A program made the translations under genes and the position numbers. This document shows, in pieces, positions 22,601 through 33,422 of a stretch of DNA of 64,000 nt. The notes beneath the pieces are model-generated. The model did not search any database, was not told where the DNA came from, and was given only the letters and a program-made list of their open reading frames with translations. Numbering within the stretch: position 1 is the stretch's first letter; each line of letters begins with the position of its first letter. This stretch comes from Centrapalus pauciflorus (lineage: Eukaryota; Streptophyta; Magnoliopsida; Asterales; Asteraceae). The DNA lies in contig JAANYP010006371.1 in NCBI GenBank assembly GCA_020465985.1, positions 372,001 through 436,000 on the forward strand, given 5' to 3'.

Positions 22601-24628
22601 ATGCTTATGTGTATTGTATAAGTATAACACCTAAAATTTTAGGTAACAAAAGTCATGATTCGAAAACATATATAAATATAGTCATGTGTACATCATGCAT
22701 AAAAAGTTACAAGATGCTAATAAGTAGGAGTGACAATTTTGACCTAACGGACTGAACAATTAAATGAACCCATTGTAAAAATTAAGATAGAACATAACTT
22801 TTTTTTAAAAATGAAAAAATATAAAACGGTGTATTAAAAAAAAGTGTTCTTTGAAATTTTTTTCATAATTATGTAAAATTTATGACTTTTGGTCGTCAAC
22901 CCGTTTAACCCGTTTGTTTGAACGGGCTGAAATTGCCACCCCTACTAATAAGGTTGATGACACGTAATAGCAACGTACTTTATCAACGGTTCAGCGTATG
23001 ATACATATTTTTATTAAACATCTATTTACCAACTATAATAGCTAGTTAGTTGGTAGAAAAAGAATATGTAACATAAACATCGACTAAAGTATGAACCTAC
23101 TAATCCTATACTATATAAGTATATAACCTAAATTCTAGTCATGTTTGTTTACTTCTAAATAGTTTCTGTGACTCATTCAAACAAACGGGTTGATAACCAA
23201 AAGAAAATTTAACATCCGTTAAATTTTTTTTTTTTCAAAAAACAATTTGTTTAATATATCATTTTCTATAATTTCATTTCTTAGAAAAATTCATGTTTTT
23301 TTTTACTACGGGTCAATTTGATCGTTCCGTCCGTTTGACCCATTGGGTCGAAATTGCCACCGCAGATTAGTTGTTTGATCAATGGTACATCCTGCTTTAA
23401 AAGTTGTACATTATCTACATGTGGATGTTTTAGCTCTTTAAAGAGTTTTTTTTTTTTGTAAAATAAGTAACATTGATGTTTGCATGTGTACATACATGTG
23501 CATGTTGGATTGTTGGTATGAATAGATAATATTGAATAATAAACACCAATTAAGATGTACAAGTGATAGATGCATAGACATGCATTGAAGGGTTGTACCT
23601 GGATGACATGGTTTCTAAAATCTGCTTTTTCTCTTTCTTTTCTAGTTCTGTATTCAACATAGAGAATGCTGATGAGATAAGCAGTCCAACTGCCCATCAA
23701 ACCATAGAAAATCTGAAACAAAACCCCTGAGAGCATTCCTAGTTGTGAAAATGAGTAGGGTAGTGTAAGCAACACTTGTGCCACCTGTACGGTACGAGAT
23801 CATGACACCTCATCAATTATATTTATCGATCAGCTTATACGAAACCAACGAAGCAGTCATTTCAAAACCCAATAAAATTATTATAATTTTGCGACATATA
23901 GTCTTGAAAAAACTATAGCTAAGATTGACGTACCCATATGTTGTATGACTAACTTGTTACAACATATGGATACAACAATCCTACTGAAAAACAAGTTTAT
24001 GATAAGATATAAAAACAAACCGATTAAAATTCATATTAAGGAAATTAATTATTTTCGATGATTGTTATAAGATCATGATATGCCATTAAATATATCTCAA
24101 CGTTATAGTTGTGTATAAAAAACGATAAAAAAATTAATATTTATGAGCTATACAGTCTTAAAAAGACTGTATATCTAAATGATGTACTCATGTGTTGTAG
24201 AACTAAACTACTACAACTCATGAGCACATCAGTTTTATTAAATATAACCTTATAATAAGATGCTAAACAAAATTTCAAAATCGTATAAAAAACGTTATTT
24301 CAAAAACCATAAAAAACCAATATCTATGACTCAGATATGCTCAATATGCTACACAACATGTTGCACTTTATGGGTTATAAAAATTCTATTGAATATGACT
24401 TTTACGATAATTAAGATAGCAAACAAACCGACTAAAACCCGTATAAATGAATTCGATGATACGTACTTGATTCGACGAACAACTAAACCACGCATCGTAA
24501 GCGGAACCGCCATGCCAAAAGAAGTTTGAAATGGTGGATTTGACATTTTTAGACTTCCCTTCAGTCTCAATTTCCACATAGTTTCCTACTAACACAGTCT
24601 CCACCACCTTCTCATGACCATCATCCAT
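15940..24628 (-). CDS. LAX2: auxin influx carrier, AUX1/LAX family (LAX2-like), 8 exons
   Basis: A proton-coupled auxin importer of the plasma membrane, amino acid/auxin permease family. Exons on the minus strand: 24628-24467, 23784-23599, 22297-22185, 21852-21669, 20875-20778, 16954-16747, 16601-16344, 16221-15940. All introns are GT-AG and phases join to one 496-residue frame. It starts MDDGHEKVVETV, then FFWHGGSAYDAWFSC, and continues through the near-invariant multi-span core: LLTLPYSFSQLG, WFEVLDGLLG, KRTWTYIFGACC, GGHAV, VEIMHAMWKPQKF, FGFACTPLYFVWEK, PFFGPINS, GWASM and CYQCPP. HGQVEGVKHTGP at the exon 4/5 join and MHECKSMCKRAAARLP in exon 7 match LAX2 better than AUX1. The C-terminal tail after CYQC is proline-rich and poorly conserved. 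Intron 5 is 3823 bp and repeat-filled, against 122-1301 bp for the others. I see no broken site. Confidence 0.95.
17183..17350. repeat. MITE family B copy in LAX2 intron 5
   Basis: AGGGTTTATTATG at the left and AATATGTTGGTTTTACATG then ATAAACC at the right, with GGAGGGACGAAAACGCAAAA inside. It is shortened and has a duplicated left end, so limits are approximate. Confidence 0.6.
17676..17971. repeat. MITE family B copy in LAX2 intron 5, degraded
   Basis: Begins AAAGGGTTTATATG and ends GCAGTAAACCTA, with CGTTTTTCCATGTTATTTTT and AGTCAAATTTCACACC in family order. Confidence 0.5.
18165..18500. repeat. foldback family C copy, partial
   Basis: Left arm TTTCATAAAAATATTTTAAT then TAGCATTATAAAGATG is mirrored by CATTTTTATAATGTTAAT then TAAACATGTTTATGAAA on the right, and GCGGTACCTTCT near the end matches the element at 56770-57151. 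The outer termini are missing. Confidence 0.5.
18590..18673. repeat. (TA)n microsatellite
   Basis: About 84 bp of uninterrupted AT dinucleotide, directly abutting the foldback element to its right. It lies in intron 5 of the LAX2-like gene. Confidence 0.95.
18674..19100. repeat. foldback element between two (TA)n tracts
   Basis: The left arm begins GGTTCAAGATCTATGGAAAA; the right arm, read in reverse, begins CGAGATCCATGGAAAACTAT. The mirror continues for about 100 bp (ACACATGTTCATTA, AAAATGTT, AATATACATATG in both arms). The ends abut (TA)n on both sides, so any TA target duplication is hidden in the microsatellite. Confidence 0.75.
19101..19189. repeat. (TA)n microsatellite
   Basis: About 89 bp of AT dinucleotide joining two foldback elements in intron 5 of the LAX2-like gene. 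Confidence 0.95.
19190..19625. repeat. foldback family C copy
   Basis: Left end GGGTTCAGATGAGTACCAC then GCGGAGTACCGGAGGTACC; right end, reversed, GGTTCGTGTGAGTACCT then TGCAGAGTACCGTGAGTACC. The inside is rich in GTGTTCACATGAA-type motifs. It is flanked by (TA)n on both sides (19101-19189 and 19626-19663). Confidence 0.75.
19626..19663. repeat. (TA)n microsatellite
   Basis: About 38 bp of AT dinucleotide at the right edge of the foldback cluster. Confidence 0.9.
21021..21396. repeat. MITE family A copy in LAX2 intron 4
   Basis: Starts ACCTAATATTGAAAAAATC and ends GGATTTTTTCAATAATAC, with GACCGACTACCAGATTAATT and ACCGGTCAAACATGTC inside. No clean TSD survives. Confidence 0.65.
22725..22944. 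mobile_element. hAT-like non-autonomous element in LAX2 intron 2
   Basis: Ends TAGGAGTGACAATTTTGACC and, reversed, TAGGGGTGGCAATTTCAGCC. It is flanked by a perfect 8-bp TSD CTAATAAG (22717-22724, 22945-22952). The 220-bp body contains AACCCGTTTAACCCGTTTG motifs. It is related to 54752-54943. Confidence 0.9.
23168..23362. repeat. degraded relative of the 22725-22944 hAT-like element
   Basis: Contains CAAACAAACGGGTTGATAACC (the inverse of the neighbour's motif) on the left and GACCCATTGGGTCGAAATTG then CCACC at the right end. It has no TSD. It also lies in intron 2 of the LAX2-like gene. Confidence 0.4.
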
Positions 24629-24641
24629 TGCTAGTTTTCAA

Positions 24642-24822
24642 TTCTCTCTCTCTCTCTCTAGTTTTCTTTCTCTCTCTCTCTCTATATGTATAGGTTTTTC
24701 AATATGTATATATATAGATATATATGTGTGTGTGTTGTTGGATGTTAATGAAACATTTGGAGGTTTTTTTTTTGAGGGTTTTGAATCATACAAGAAATGG
24801 TGGGTTGTGTGTGTATTTATAG
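24642..24822 (-). promoter_or_regulatory. LAX2 5' region: TATA box and GAGA tract
   Basis: On the minus strand CTATAAATA (24822-24814) lies 186 bp upstream of the ATG and is a good TATA box. Between it and the ATG are two (GA)n tracts (24682-24667 and 24658-24642), which in plants can bind BPC/GAGA factors. Their function is inferred, not shown. Confidence 0.6.
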
Positions 24823-25221
24823 ATCAAGAAAGACATAAAAGAAAAAAGAGGTTATGTAAGTAAGTATGTCTACATGTTGGATGTTGGGATTACTTTATAA
24901 CAAAATTTATTCCTTCCATAAATGAAGAAAGTTATACATATTCTTTTTACCATTATACTTTTTTTTTTTAAAATAAAAAATCATTCTTCATTATTAGTTT
25001 TGTAGGTTTGTTTACAACTTTATTTTCTCATTTTATATATTTTATAAAAGGCAACATAGATTTTATAAAATACTGAAACCGAAAAACAGATACAGACATT
25101 GTTCGACTGATGGCTACACTTTGCAAGATACAAACCATAGTCTCGAACTATACCACGAACCTATCCGTAGAATTTTCAAATGATTAACCTTACGAATGAA
25201 AATCCCTATGATAAACTTTAT
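24823..25221. other. upstream flank of the LAX2-like gene
   Basis: AT-rich DNA that should hold distal promoter sequence. I recognise no repeat ends or specific elements. Confidence 0.4.
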
Positions 25222-25530
25222 GGTGCGTTTGGTTCGCAAATATTTTTCTCTGTGATTTGCATTTTGTCAATGTATTTGCATTATGTATTATTTGCATTTG
25301 TTAGGATTTTGTCAAAAAATGTGTATTATCTTCTAGGAAAAATTTGCTAATATGAAAAATGAAGGTAACTAGGATTTAAAATCCTAGGGCAGAGGCTAGG
25401 TTTTTAAATAACAAAAAGGAAGGTATTTAAGAAATCATGTGATTTAAATTCAACTGAAATCTCTGAACTAAGCACAGAATTTTAAATACAAATATCAGTG
25501 AATCCCATGAAATCCGTGAACCAAACGCCC
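25222..25530. repeat. MITE with GGTGCGTTTGGTTC ends
   Basis: Left end GGTGCGTTTGGTTCGC and right end GTGAACCAAACGCCC are inverted repeats. Body motifs GTGATTTGCATTTTGTCAAT and ATTTGCATTATG recur, inverted, at 46532-46798. Ends resemble PIF/Harbinger but no clear TTA duplication is seen. Confidence 0.65.
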
Positions 25531-26077
25531 TATTCTCCAGACTTCCTATGACATGCTTAACTGGTTAAATACGTATAATAACAACTTATTTCTACTTTTT
25601 ATTGTTCATAGATACATATTGCTTTTTTTGTTATTTATGACAAATTATAATTTTATTTAGTTTGTTTGTAGCAACATAGTTTTGTCGTCTTATCATTTAC
25701 GGCAATAAGCTTTAACATTTAAAGGTTTATAACAATCCTTTTTTTTCTAATTTATAATTCACATTGTTAAAAACATGAAACTTTATAAATTACGTTCTTA
25801 TGAAAGCCTGAAAGATAAAAAAAATAAAGCACGTTGTTATAAATGGTAAAAAATAAAAGTTAGATACTATTTTATGCATTTAAACATTACATGAATAAAC
25901 TTTTGATGGGCCTTGAGTACCAATTAATGATGCATATATGTGTATTTTTTTAAAATTCAACATTCTTATTCTTTAAAAAAAAAGTTTGCTTGGAACTTTA
26001 CAAAATTTGATTTTAAAATTACTAAAAGTATATTGTATTTATTTGAATTTTTTTAATGATAATAAAAATAATAATAG
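25531..26077. other. intergenic, no feature recognised
   Basis: AT-rich DNA without recognisable features. Confidence 0.5.
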
Positions 26078-27258
26078 TGCAGTGTTTGAAGAGTTATTTG
26101 CCTAACCATTGTGTTTTTAAATTTTATTTCCCAAAAGATAGTAGTTTCAATTTTAATTGCTAAAAGATGGTAGTTTTGAATTTAATTGCTAAAATATGAT
26201 GGGTTTATCATTTGTTACTTCATTTATTTACCCAAAAATAATATCTTCTTTCTTACTTCTTTTTTAACTTTTATAAATAAACCCTACCATTAATCAAAAA
26301 GTTTAATAACGATATCTATAAATAATTATACTTTTTAAATTATTGATTTTATAAAATAAAACGATATAAAATATCATTTTCCTAAATTTTCTTTATAGCT
26401 CAAACTCAAAACTTATATATTTATAACTTTAAAAATAATAAAACAATTGATACAATAAGGTCGAAAAGTAAAAATTCCAATTTTCTAACATAGTCATGAA
26501 CATTTAAAATAAATAATATCCACATAAGTCTTTAACAAAATACCGATCACAAATACCAAAAACATATTCGATCGATCAACTTAAACTAAAAAAAATCAAA
26601 ATATTAAATAAAACACAAGTCTTCTCCCAGTCAAAATGAAATATTCGTCTTCGTAGTAGGCTGCATGTAATTCACTTTGAAAACGAATATTTCATTTTGA
26701 CGGGAAGAAGACTTGTGTTTTATTTAATATTTTGGTTTTTTTAGTTTAAATTGATTGATCGAATATGTTTTTGGTACTTGTGATCGGTATTTTGTAAAAA
26801 ACTTATGTGGATATTATTTATTTTAAATGTTAATGACTATGTCGGAATTAATTTGGAAATTAATTTTTACTTTTTGAACTTATTGTATCGATTGTTTTAT
26901 TATTTTTAAAGTTATAAATATATAATATTTGAGTTTGAGCCATAAAGTTCCGTAACAAAATTTAGAAAAATGATATTTTATATCGTTTCATTTTATAAAA
27001 TCAATAATTTAAAAAGTATAATTATTTATTGATATCGTTATTAAACTTTTTGATTAATATTGGGTTTATTTATAAAAGTTAAAAAAGAAATAAGAAAGAT
27101 GGGTAATAAAATTAAGTAACTAAGGATAAACCCATCATATTTTAGTAATTAAATTCAAAACTACCATCTTTTGGCAATTAAAATTGAAACTACTATCTTT
27201 TGAGAAATAAAATTTGAAAACACAAGGATTCGGTAAATAACTCAAGGTACGGCTCACA
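26078..27258. repeat. 1.2-kb foldback element with about 560-bp arms
   Basis: The left arm (about 26090-26648) is the inverted copy of the right arm (26683-27244). Matching blocks in order include AGTTATTT near the outer ends, AAAAGATAGTAGTTTCAATT against AATTGAAACTACTATCTTTT, GATGGGTTTATC, and at the centre CAAAATGAAATATTCGT against ACGAATATTTCATTTTG. The loop is only 34 bp. Arm divergence looks low, roughly one difference per 10-20 bases by eye. There is no coding capacity. It may be a Mutator-like or foldback (FB) element; no TSD was identified. Confidence 0.75.
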
Positions 27259-27431
27259 TAAGGAATGTTGCGACCCGAGTAAAATCCGTTTGTTGGGTCG
27301 GGGAGCTTTGAATAATGATTTTTCCGTTTTGACAAATTTTTCATTCACACCCCTTGATGTTACCTCTTATTACAATCATACCCCTTCAAGTGATAGTGAC
27401 TAATGCATACATAAAGTTTTCTTTTCGAGAA

Positions 27432-28085
27432 CATGAGAAATTTATGCAAAAACGAACGCACTTTTTATATTTTTCGATTAGGTCCCTGTACCAAAAACGT
27501 TTCTATAAAAGTCCTTCAACTTGAATTTTTTTACAAATTGTGTTGTTTTATGAGATTTATTAAAAAATTTTCAGGTGTTTTTCTAGAATTTCGTTAAGTA
27601 AAAGGACTTTTATGGAACCATTTTATGTGCAGTGATTTTTACGAAAATCTTTTTAAGTTAATGGACTTTTATGAAACGTTTTTGCTGCAATGACTTATTC
27701 AAAAAATAATGTTGTTTTTTACATGATTTTCCCTTTCTTCTATTCATATTTTCAAAATAGAAATGTAATATTGTTACTTCAAAAACAAATCCAAAGTGTA
27801 TAATTTATGTTTGGGAAAATTATGCAAAGACCAACGCCTTTTGATATTTTTCGATTAAGTCCTTGTACCAAAAACGTTTCTATAAAAGTCCTTCAACTTG
27901 AAATTTTCTACGAATTGTGTTGTTTTATGAGATTTTTAATAATTTTTCGGATTTTTTTTATGAAATTTCGTTAAGTTAAAAGACTTTTATGGAAACATTT
28001 TATGTCAGTGATTTTTACGAAAACGTTTTTAACTTAAGATACTTTTATGGAAACTTTTTTGGTGACATGACTTAATAAATTGAGT
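27432..28085. repeat. two tandem copies of a MITE-like repeat
   Basis: Copy 1 (about 27432-27728) and copy 2 (about 27817-28085) share TATTTTTCGATTARGTCC, ACCAAAAACGTTTCTATAAA, GTCCTTCAACTTGAA and the mirrored GACTTTTATGG blocks. Each copy is itself partly palindromic. Confidence 0.7.
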
Positions 28086-28417
28086 CATTTAACATAAATA
28101 GTTCGTAAGACAATCTATAAATGTAACATCCTCAGATTTAAATGATTGTAATTGGGGTTTAATTAGTTGAATTTTTTTTAATTAATGTAATTTAAGCTGG
28201 ATTATGAAAGATGATTATATATTTGAAAATTTAAAAGTTGGTTGCTAATTTTAAGAAATTAAGAAATTTTAGAATTATGAATTATTATTATGGACTATGA
28301 TGATTTTTAAATGTTAGAGACGATAAAATTAAAAAGGAAATCAGTATTAAATGAAATCAGATCAGTAGATGGGTTAATTATGCCAAAAGCCAGAAGTTGT
28401 GAAATAAAAGACTCTTA

Positions 28418-29628
28418 GGTGCTGTTTGATTGCATAAGAGGTTAATTGTCTGATGTCTGATTCCACCTCTGATTGATGAGAGGTGGTCCTGTTAAGATAC
28501 TAAGATCTGGTAAGAGAATTCAATAAGTCTGTTTGTTTTATAAATTATCTGATTCTGTTATTTTTATTAATTTTACATATTAATTCCCAAAACCAAACAG
28601 ATATCATTGATTAAAGTCAAATATCAAGTAAGAATAATATCATTGAATCAAAGTGATCTATGTAAACATTTAATATCATTCAAATAACATTAACAAGATT
28701 TAAGTAAGAAACCAATTCAAGTTTATAAGTTATAATCAAGTAACATAAATGCATTCAATAAACATATAACCAACATGCTTTCAAGAATCAAATAACAATT
28801 AAAGTTTATAAGTTATAATCAAGTTTATAAGGTTATGTTTATTAACTTCCAAATAACTTAAGTTTATAAGTTATATACATATGTTATTGAAAAACAATAA
28901 ATTTTATCAAAAAGTGTTGGAATATTTCTCGTTATAATAAATATGATAAGAGGTAGGGTAGGGGTGGGGTAGGTTGAGGGTGGGGTGGGGTAAATAGGGT
29001 AGGGTAATGGTGTAGGGGTAGGGTGGGTAGGTTGAGGGGTAAGGTGGGTGGGGATGCGTAGATTTGAGGGGTAGGGTAGGGGTGAGGTGGGTAGGTTTGA
29101 GGGGTAGGGGTGGGAAGAGATAGGGGTAGGTGGGGTGGGATAAGGAGGGGTGAGGTGCGGTGGGTAGGTTTGATGGGTTAGTGTAGGGGTGGGGTAGAGT
29201 GGGATAGGGTAAGTATGGGAGTGGAGTGGGTAGGGTTAAGGGTGGAGATGGGGATGGGGTGGTATAAGTAAGTTAAGGGTAGTTAGGGTAGGGTGAGATT
29301 AGGTGGTTGAGGGTAGGGTATGTTTAGGGTGGGGTGGGATAGGGTGGGGTGGGATAGGGTAGGGTAGGGGGTTTAGGATAGGGTAGGGTAGGGGTAGGGA
29401 GGGTGAGGTAAGGTATGGGTGGGGTGGGGTGGGGTGGGAGAGACATGTATTTTTTTGGTGTGATAAGTGGTGATAAGTAGCATATCAAAGTCTTATCCTG
29501 ATAAGACATGATAAAAGAATTTTGACTCTTATGTCTTCTGCATATCAAACGCACTTATCAGTATTTCCTCTTACCGAATAAGAGGTTACCTCTGATAAGA
29601 GCCTGATAAGTGGCTATCAAACACCTCC
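28418..29628. mobile_element. PIF/Harbinger-like element nested in the solo LTR
   Basis: Left end GGTGCTGTTTGATTGCATAA and right end GTGGCTATCAAACACCTCC are inverted repeats, flanked by TTA on both sides (28415-28417, 29629-29631). Removing 28418-29631 restores a continuous LTR sequence. Subterminal blocks TAAGAGGT and ACCTCTTAT-like motifs are repeated. The interior is a G-rich array (28951-29440). No transposase is present. Confidence 0.85.
28951..29440 (+). repeat. G-rich imperfect tandem array (GGGTAGGGTGGGGT type)
   Basis: About 490 bp of irregular GGGTA, GGGGT and GGTTGAGG units with almost no C on the plus strand. This is strong strand asymmetry with many closely spaced G3-G4 runs. 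It is not the plant telomere unit TTTAGGG. The proline-rich frame on the minus strand (29324-29554) is a product of the repeat. Confidence 0.9.
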
Positions 29629-31571
29629 TTAGTCTTTTGTATGTTCATTTCACTTCAGGTTTAAGCTCTTAATCTCTCTCTCACTACAAAATTGCTGAAA
29701 TACGAATTTGTGGAGCAAAATTCGTGGAATTTAATCTGAATATTATCAAGAATCAAAAGGATTTAAGGTAAGAAATTAGTTTCAAAGTTTGAGGTTTTAT
29801 TTTTGAAGAATAAAGATGCAAAAATTGAATTTTTAATATGAATAAATGTTGTTGCATGTATGTTTAATCAGTTGGAAATCATTATTTGAACATCACTGAA
29901 GCCTCAGAAACAAGAATCAACCGTTGAATCGTCCTAAACGGTAAGAAATCTGAGTTTTTGTGAAGTTTTGTGTTCTTGAGAAAATATCCATATTTTGGAT
30001 GAATCTGAACTAATTAGTGTGTTTTTAGATGAGGAAAATGATGTAGAAACACCCCTATAATGTTTATAAAACATTGAAATTGATTGCATGTTACTAGAAA
30101 TTGATTTTGGAAAATTTTAGTGAAAATTCGTAAGTTTCGAAGGCACACCTGCATGTCGACTCGAGTCGCCAAGAACACTTGAATAAATCGTTCAAAAATT
30201 CATAAGTGACTGGATCCGAATTCGTTTGGGACCCGAACTCGGATGGACCCCGAAATTCGGATGAGTCATATCTCGGGTCAAGTTTTGGGGTGTTTCTCGG
30301 ATGCATGCGAAATTCGGTTGAGATCCGAAATTCGGATCTCGACTCAGCGAGTCGTCCACAGTTTATGCGAATTTTGGATGCATTTTAAGGAACCCGAAAT
30401 TCTGGTTAATCAAGCACACTTTTTGGATATCTTTTGTATTATATTAAGACATACAATGAAGGGTTATTTGAGAATAATAGCACACTAAATGATGGTTTTA
30501 AACACGAGTTTCGGATGTCAGTTCCAAATATTTTAACACTTTAAATTTGTACAAACTTGATGCTCATTTAATAATAAACATATATATGATATGTTTTCCT
30601 TATGGAAATGTAACAGGTCCCTTGTGGTGTTGTTTAACCCACAGTGGGGTACTTTGTGATCCGGTTGAAATCCCGAGGAGAAATAAAATTAATTGAAGTT
30701 AATTGACGCACCCACTGTGAGTACATATGATTTCGCATGTCTAGATCTGTTTTATGTTAGTTATTGCCTGCTGAGACATGTTGTTTCACATTCATTTGGA
30801 ATTCTACTAGCTTGCGTAGACTTAGATGCACATTGTTACTTGTTGCATGTCCGTTCTTTTGCTGTGCATCTTTCGATGGACCGGAGGGTCGCATCGATGT
30901 TACTGCGCTATATGACCCGGAGCTGATCCCTTCGAGGTTCTGGTAGGCAGTAAGTCATCCCCGATGTTATGTCTGTTTCAGATGGTTGGTTTAATGCCGA
31001 CCTTTGGGCTCGAAGGAGCTGCGACTCTTGTTCCGTACTTGGTGTACGAAGAGAATATACGACGTGTGTCATCGGTGTTACTCTTGGAGGCTTCATAAAG
31101 ATTTATAGAATGCGTAAATCTGTGTATTCACTAAGCTTTGCTTACCCCTCAGTTGTTGACATTTTTACAGGAAAATGGAAATCCGCTGCGGGACCTTCTA
31201 GCTAGGTCATCTATTGAAGTCTTTGAAGATATCTACTACTTATCTTGGTAACTGAAACATGAGATTGTTATTGTAATATATTTGGGATGATATAATGACT
31301 TTTGAGTATGTAGACTTAGAATTAAAACCTTGTAGCACCGTATGGTGTTTAATACATTTGTATTTCTATTTATTTATGAACTTTAATGCTTCCGCAATTT
31401 TATTAAGTATTCAGATCATTATGTAATCATGTGATTGGTGATTGATCCTGGATTTATTGTAATGGTGTTTATTGTGGCAAGTGTGTCACAATAAACCATT
31501 TAAAATATACAGCCAGTAAGACAATAACAACTCTTCACAACTTTGAAGAGGAGAATTTTGATCATCTCAGT

Positions 31572-32076
31572 TAGGGGTGCAATCGAGCTGAGTCGAGTCG
31601 AGTATCACCAAACTCGACCTCGACAATAAAACTCGAGCTCGAAACTCGACTCGAGCTCGATCGAGCCTTAGTTTTGAAACTCAAGCTCGACTCGACTCGG
31701 CACGGCTCGATTAAATTCGGGATAAAGGAAATCAAAATATAAATGCAAAATATTCAACCTAATTTTATCCCAATAACAATCAAGAAGGATAAAAATATAA
31801 GAATGTAATTTTAGATTTGAGATTATATAGTTTGATTTATAAAAAAAGTGATAAAAACATAATATTACAAAGTTAAAAGGTAAAAATGTAAACTTGTAAA
31901 CTTAAGCTCGATTAGGCACGCGATCATATCGAGCAGACTATTTTAATACTTGAGCTCGACTCGATTACTACTCAAGTAGCTCGAGCTTGGCTCGATTAAC
32001 TGCGAGTCGATTTCGAGTTTTCTACGAGCCAATCCCGAGTAGCTCACGAATTGCCTCGTCTCGTTTATTACCCCTA
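31572..32076. mobile_element. hAT-like non-autonomous element (TCGAGCTCGAG type)
   Basis: Begins TAGGGGTGCAATCGAGC and ends TTATTACCCCTA; flanked by a perfect 8-bp TSD ATCTCAGT (31564-31571, 32077-32084). Both subterminal regions are filled with CGAGTCGAGTCGAG and CTCGAGCTCGA motifs around an AT-rich centre. 505 bp, no coding sequence. Confidence 0.92.
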
Positions 32077-32084
32077 ATCTCAGT

Positions 32085-32879
32085 AATTGAATATAACAAG
32101 GTTTAGAATATTTCTAAAAAACCTCAAGTTTTACTTTTCTAAAATTTTAATTACATAGTTAAATATTATTTTGATGAAGTAATGTATTATTATTCAATAT
32201 ATAACCAAGAAAATGTAAGAAGATAAATTGTTTCTTTTACGAATTTAATTAAGAAATATTCATTTTTCTCTCTCTTTTTTTAGAAAGCCAAAAATAAACT
32301 TCAACCTTCGAGAGAGGGCCAAAACTCCAAGGAAAACAACTTAATACTAGACGATATCCTGTATGTACTTGTAGTTTTACATTATTTAACTTTATATTTG
32401 TTCATTTACCCGTACAAATTCGTAAAATCTCGTTTTAACCCAAAACTTTAAAAAAACATTTGTTTTTATCAGACGGTGACTATATATAAATTAAATTTAA
32501 CTATTGATTAGAATGCCTAACTTAAGTGCTATGATTTTTATTAGTGTTTCATGAACAACATTGTTTCGTTCTTGTTAGATATTTAAAAGTTATGAACATG
32601 GTCGATCTTAAGTATTTTCATGCTCAGAACAATATTGAAGAAAATGTTTTTCTAAAAAATTTAAAATGCAACGTACGATTTTTTTAAATAGGTTTGACCA
32701 AGATAGCAAAACAATGTCTTTTTAAAATACAACATATTATTTTATAAAATGTTTGGTCAATTATAGGGCTAAAAAAATACAACTGTGACCTAATATATTA
32801 CTTATTGGACTGAAAAAATAATGTCCTCTCAATCCTTCATGGCATGATGTCCTATGCAGTAACCCACTTACCCCCTCCC
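32085..32879. other. spacer between two opposed hAT-like elements
   Basis: AT-rich DNA without a recognised gene or repeat. Confidence 0.5.
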
Positions 32880-32887
32880 CTAAGACC

Positions 32888-33414
32888 AGGGTTATAAACA
32901 ATACGAGACAACTCGTGAGCTACTCGGGATCGACTCGTTAAAAACTCAAAATCGACTCGCAATTAATCGAGTCGAGCTCGAGCTCGATCTACTCTAGTAC
33001 TAATCGAGTCGAGCTCGAGTATTAAATAGCCTACTCGATACGCTCGCGAACTTAATCGAGCCTAACTTTACATGTTTACATTTTTACCCTTTAACTTTGT
33101 AATATTACATTTTTATCACTATTATATATATAAATCAAAATATATAATCCTAAATCTAAAAATACATTATTATACTTTTACCATTATTGTTTGTTATTGA
33201 GATAAAATTATGTTGAATTTTTTTGTATTTATACTTCGATTTTTTTTGTCCCGAATTTAATCGAGCCGGGTCGAGTCGAACCCAATAGTATCAGGTACTT
33301 TATCGAGTCGAGCTCGACTTTCAAAACATAGGCTCGATCAAGTTCGAGTCGATTTTCGAGCTCGAGTTCGAGCTTGGTGATAATCGACTCGACTCGGTTC
33401 GATTACATCCCTAC
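32888..33414. mobile_element. hAT-like non-autonomous element, inverted relative of 31572-32076
   Basis: Flanked by a perfect 8-bp TSD CTAAGACC (32880-32887, 33415-33422). It begins AGGGTTATAAACAATACGAG and ends TTCGATTACATCCCTAC. It has the same GAGCTCGAGTCGA subterminal motifs and the same AT-rich core (TTACATTTTTACCCTTTAAC) as the neighbour but in reverse orientation. 527 bp. Confidence 0.9.
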
Positions 33415-33422
33415 CTAAGACC

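Larger units (their letters stand above)
28122..31490. mobile_element. solo LTR (probably Ty3/gypsy chromovirus) with 5-bp target duplication
   Basis: Starts TGTAACATCC and ends GTGTCACA, with short inverted termini TGTAACA and TGTCACA. It is flanked by ATAAA on both sides (28117-28121, 31491-31495). No pol sequence or second LTR lies inside, so this is a solo LTR left by recombination. It spans 3369 bp, of which about 1214 bp is a nested insertion (28418-29628 plus its TTA), leaving an LTR of about 2.15 kb. Length and TGTAACAYCC start fit Tekay/Del-type chromoviruses (inference). Small open frames inside (for example 30693-30926) are not genes. Orientation is unknown from the LTR alone. Confidence 0.82.

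Noticed and set aside
29324..29554. Proline/threonine-rich minus-strand frame, extensin-like in look
   Set aside because: It is the complement of the G-rich array inside a transposon; no signal peptide or conserved repeats of a real extensin.
30693..31205. Several 60-78-codon frames in 30.2-31.2 kb
   Set aside because: All lie within the solo LTR and overlap in different frames and strands.
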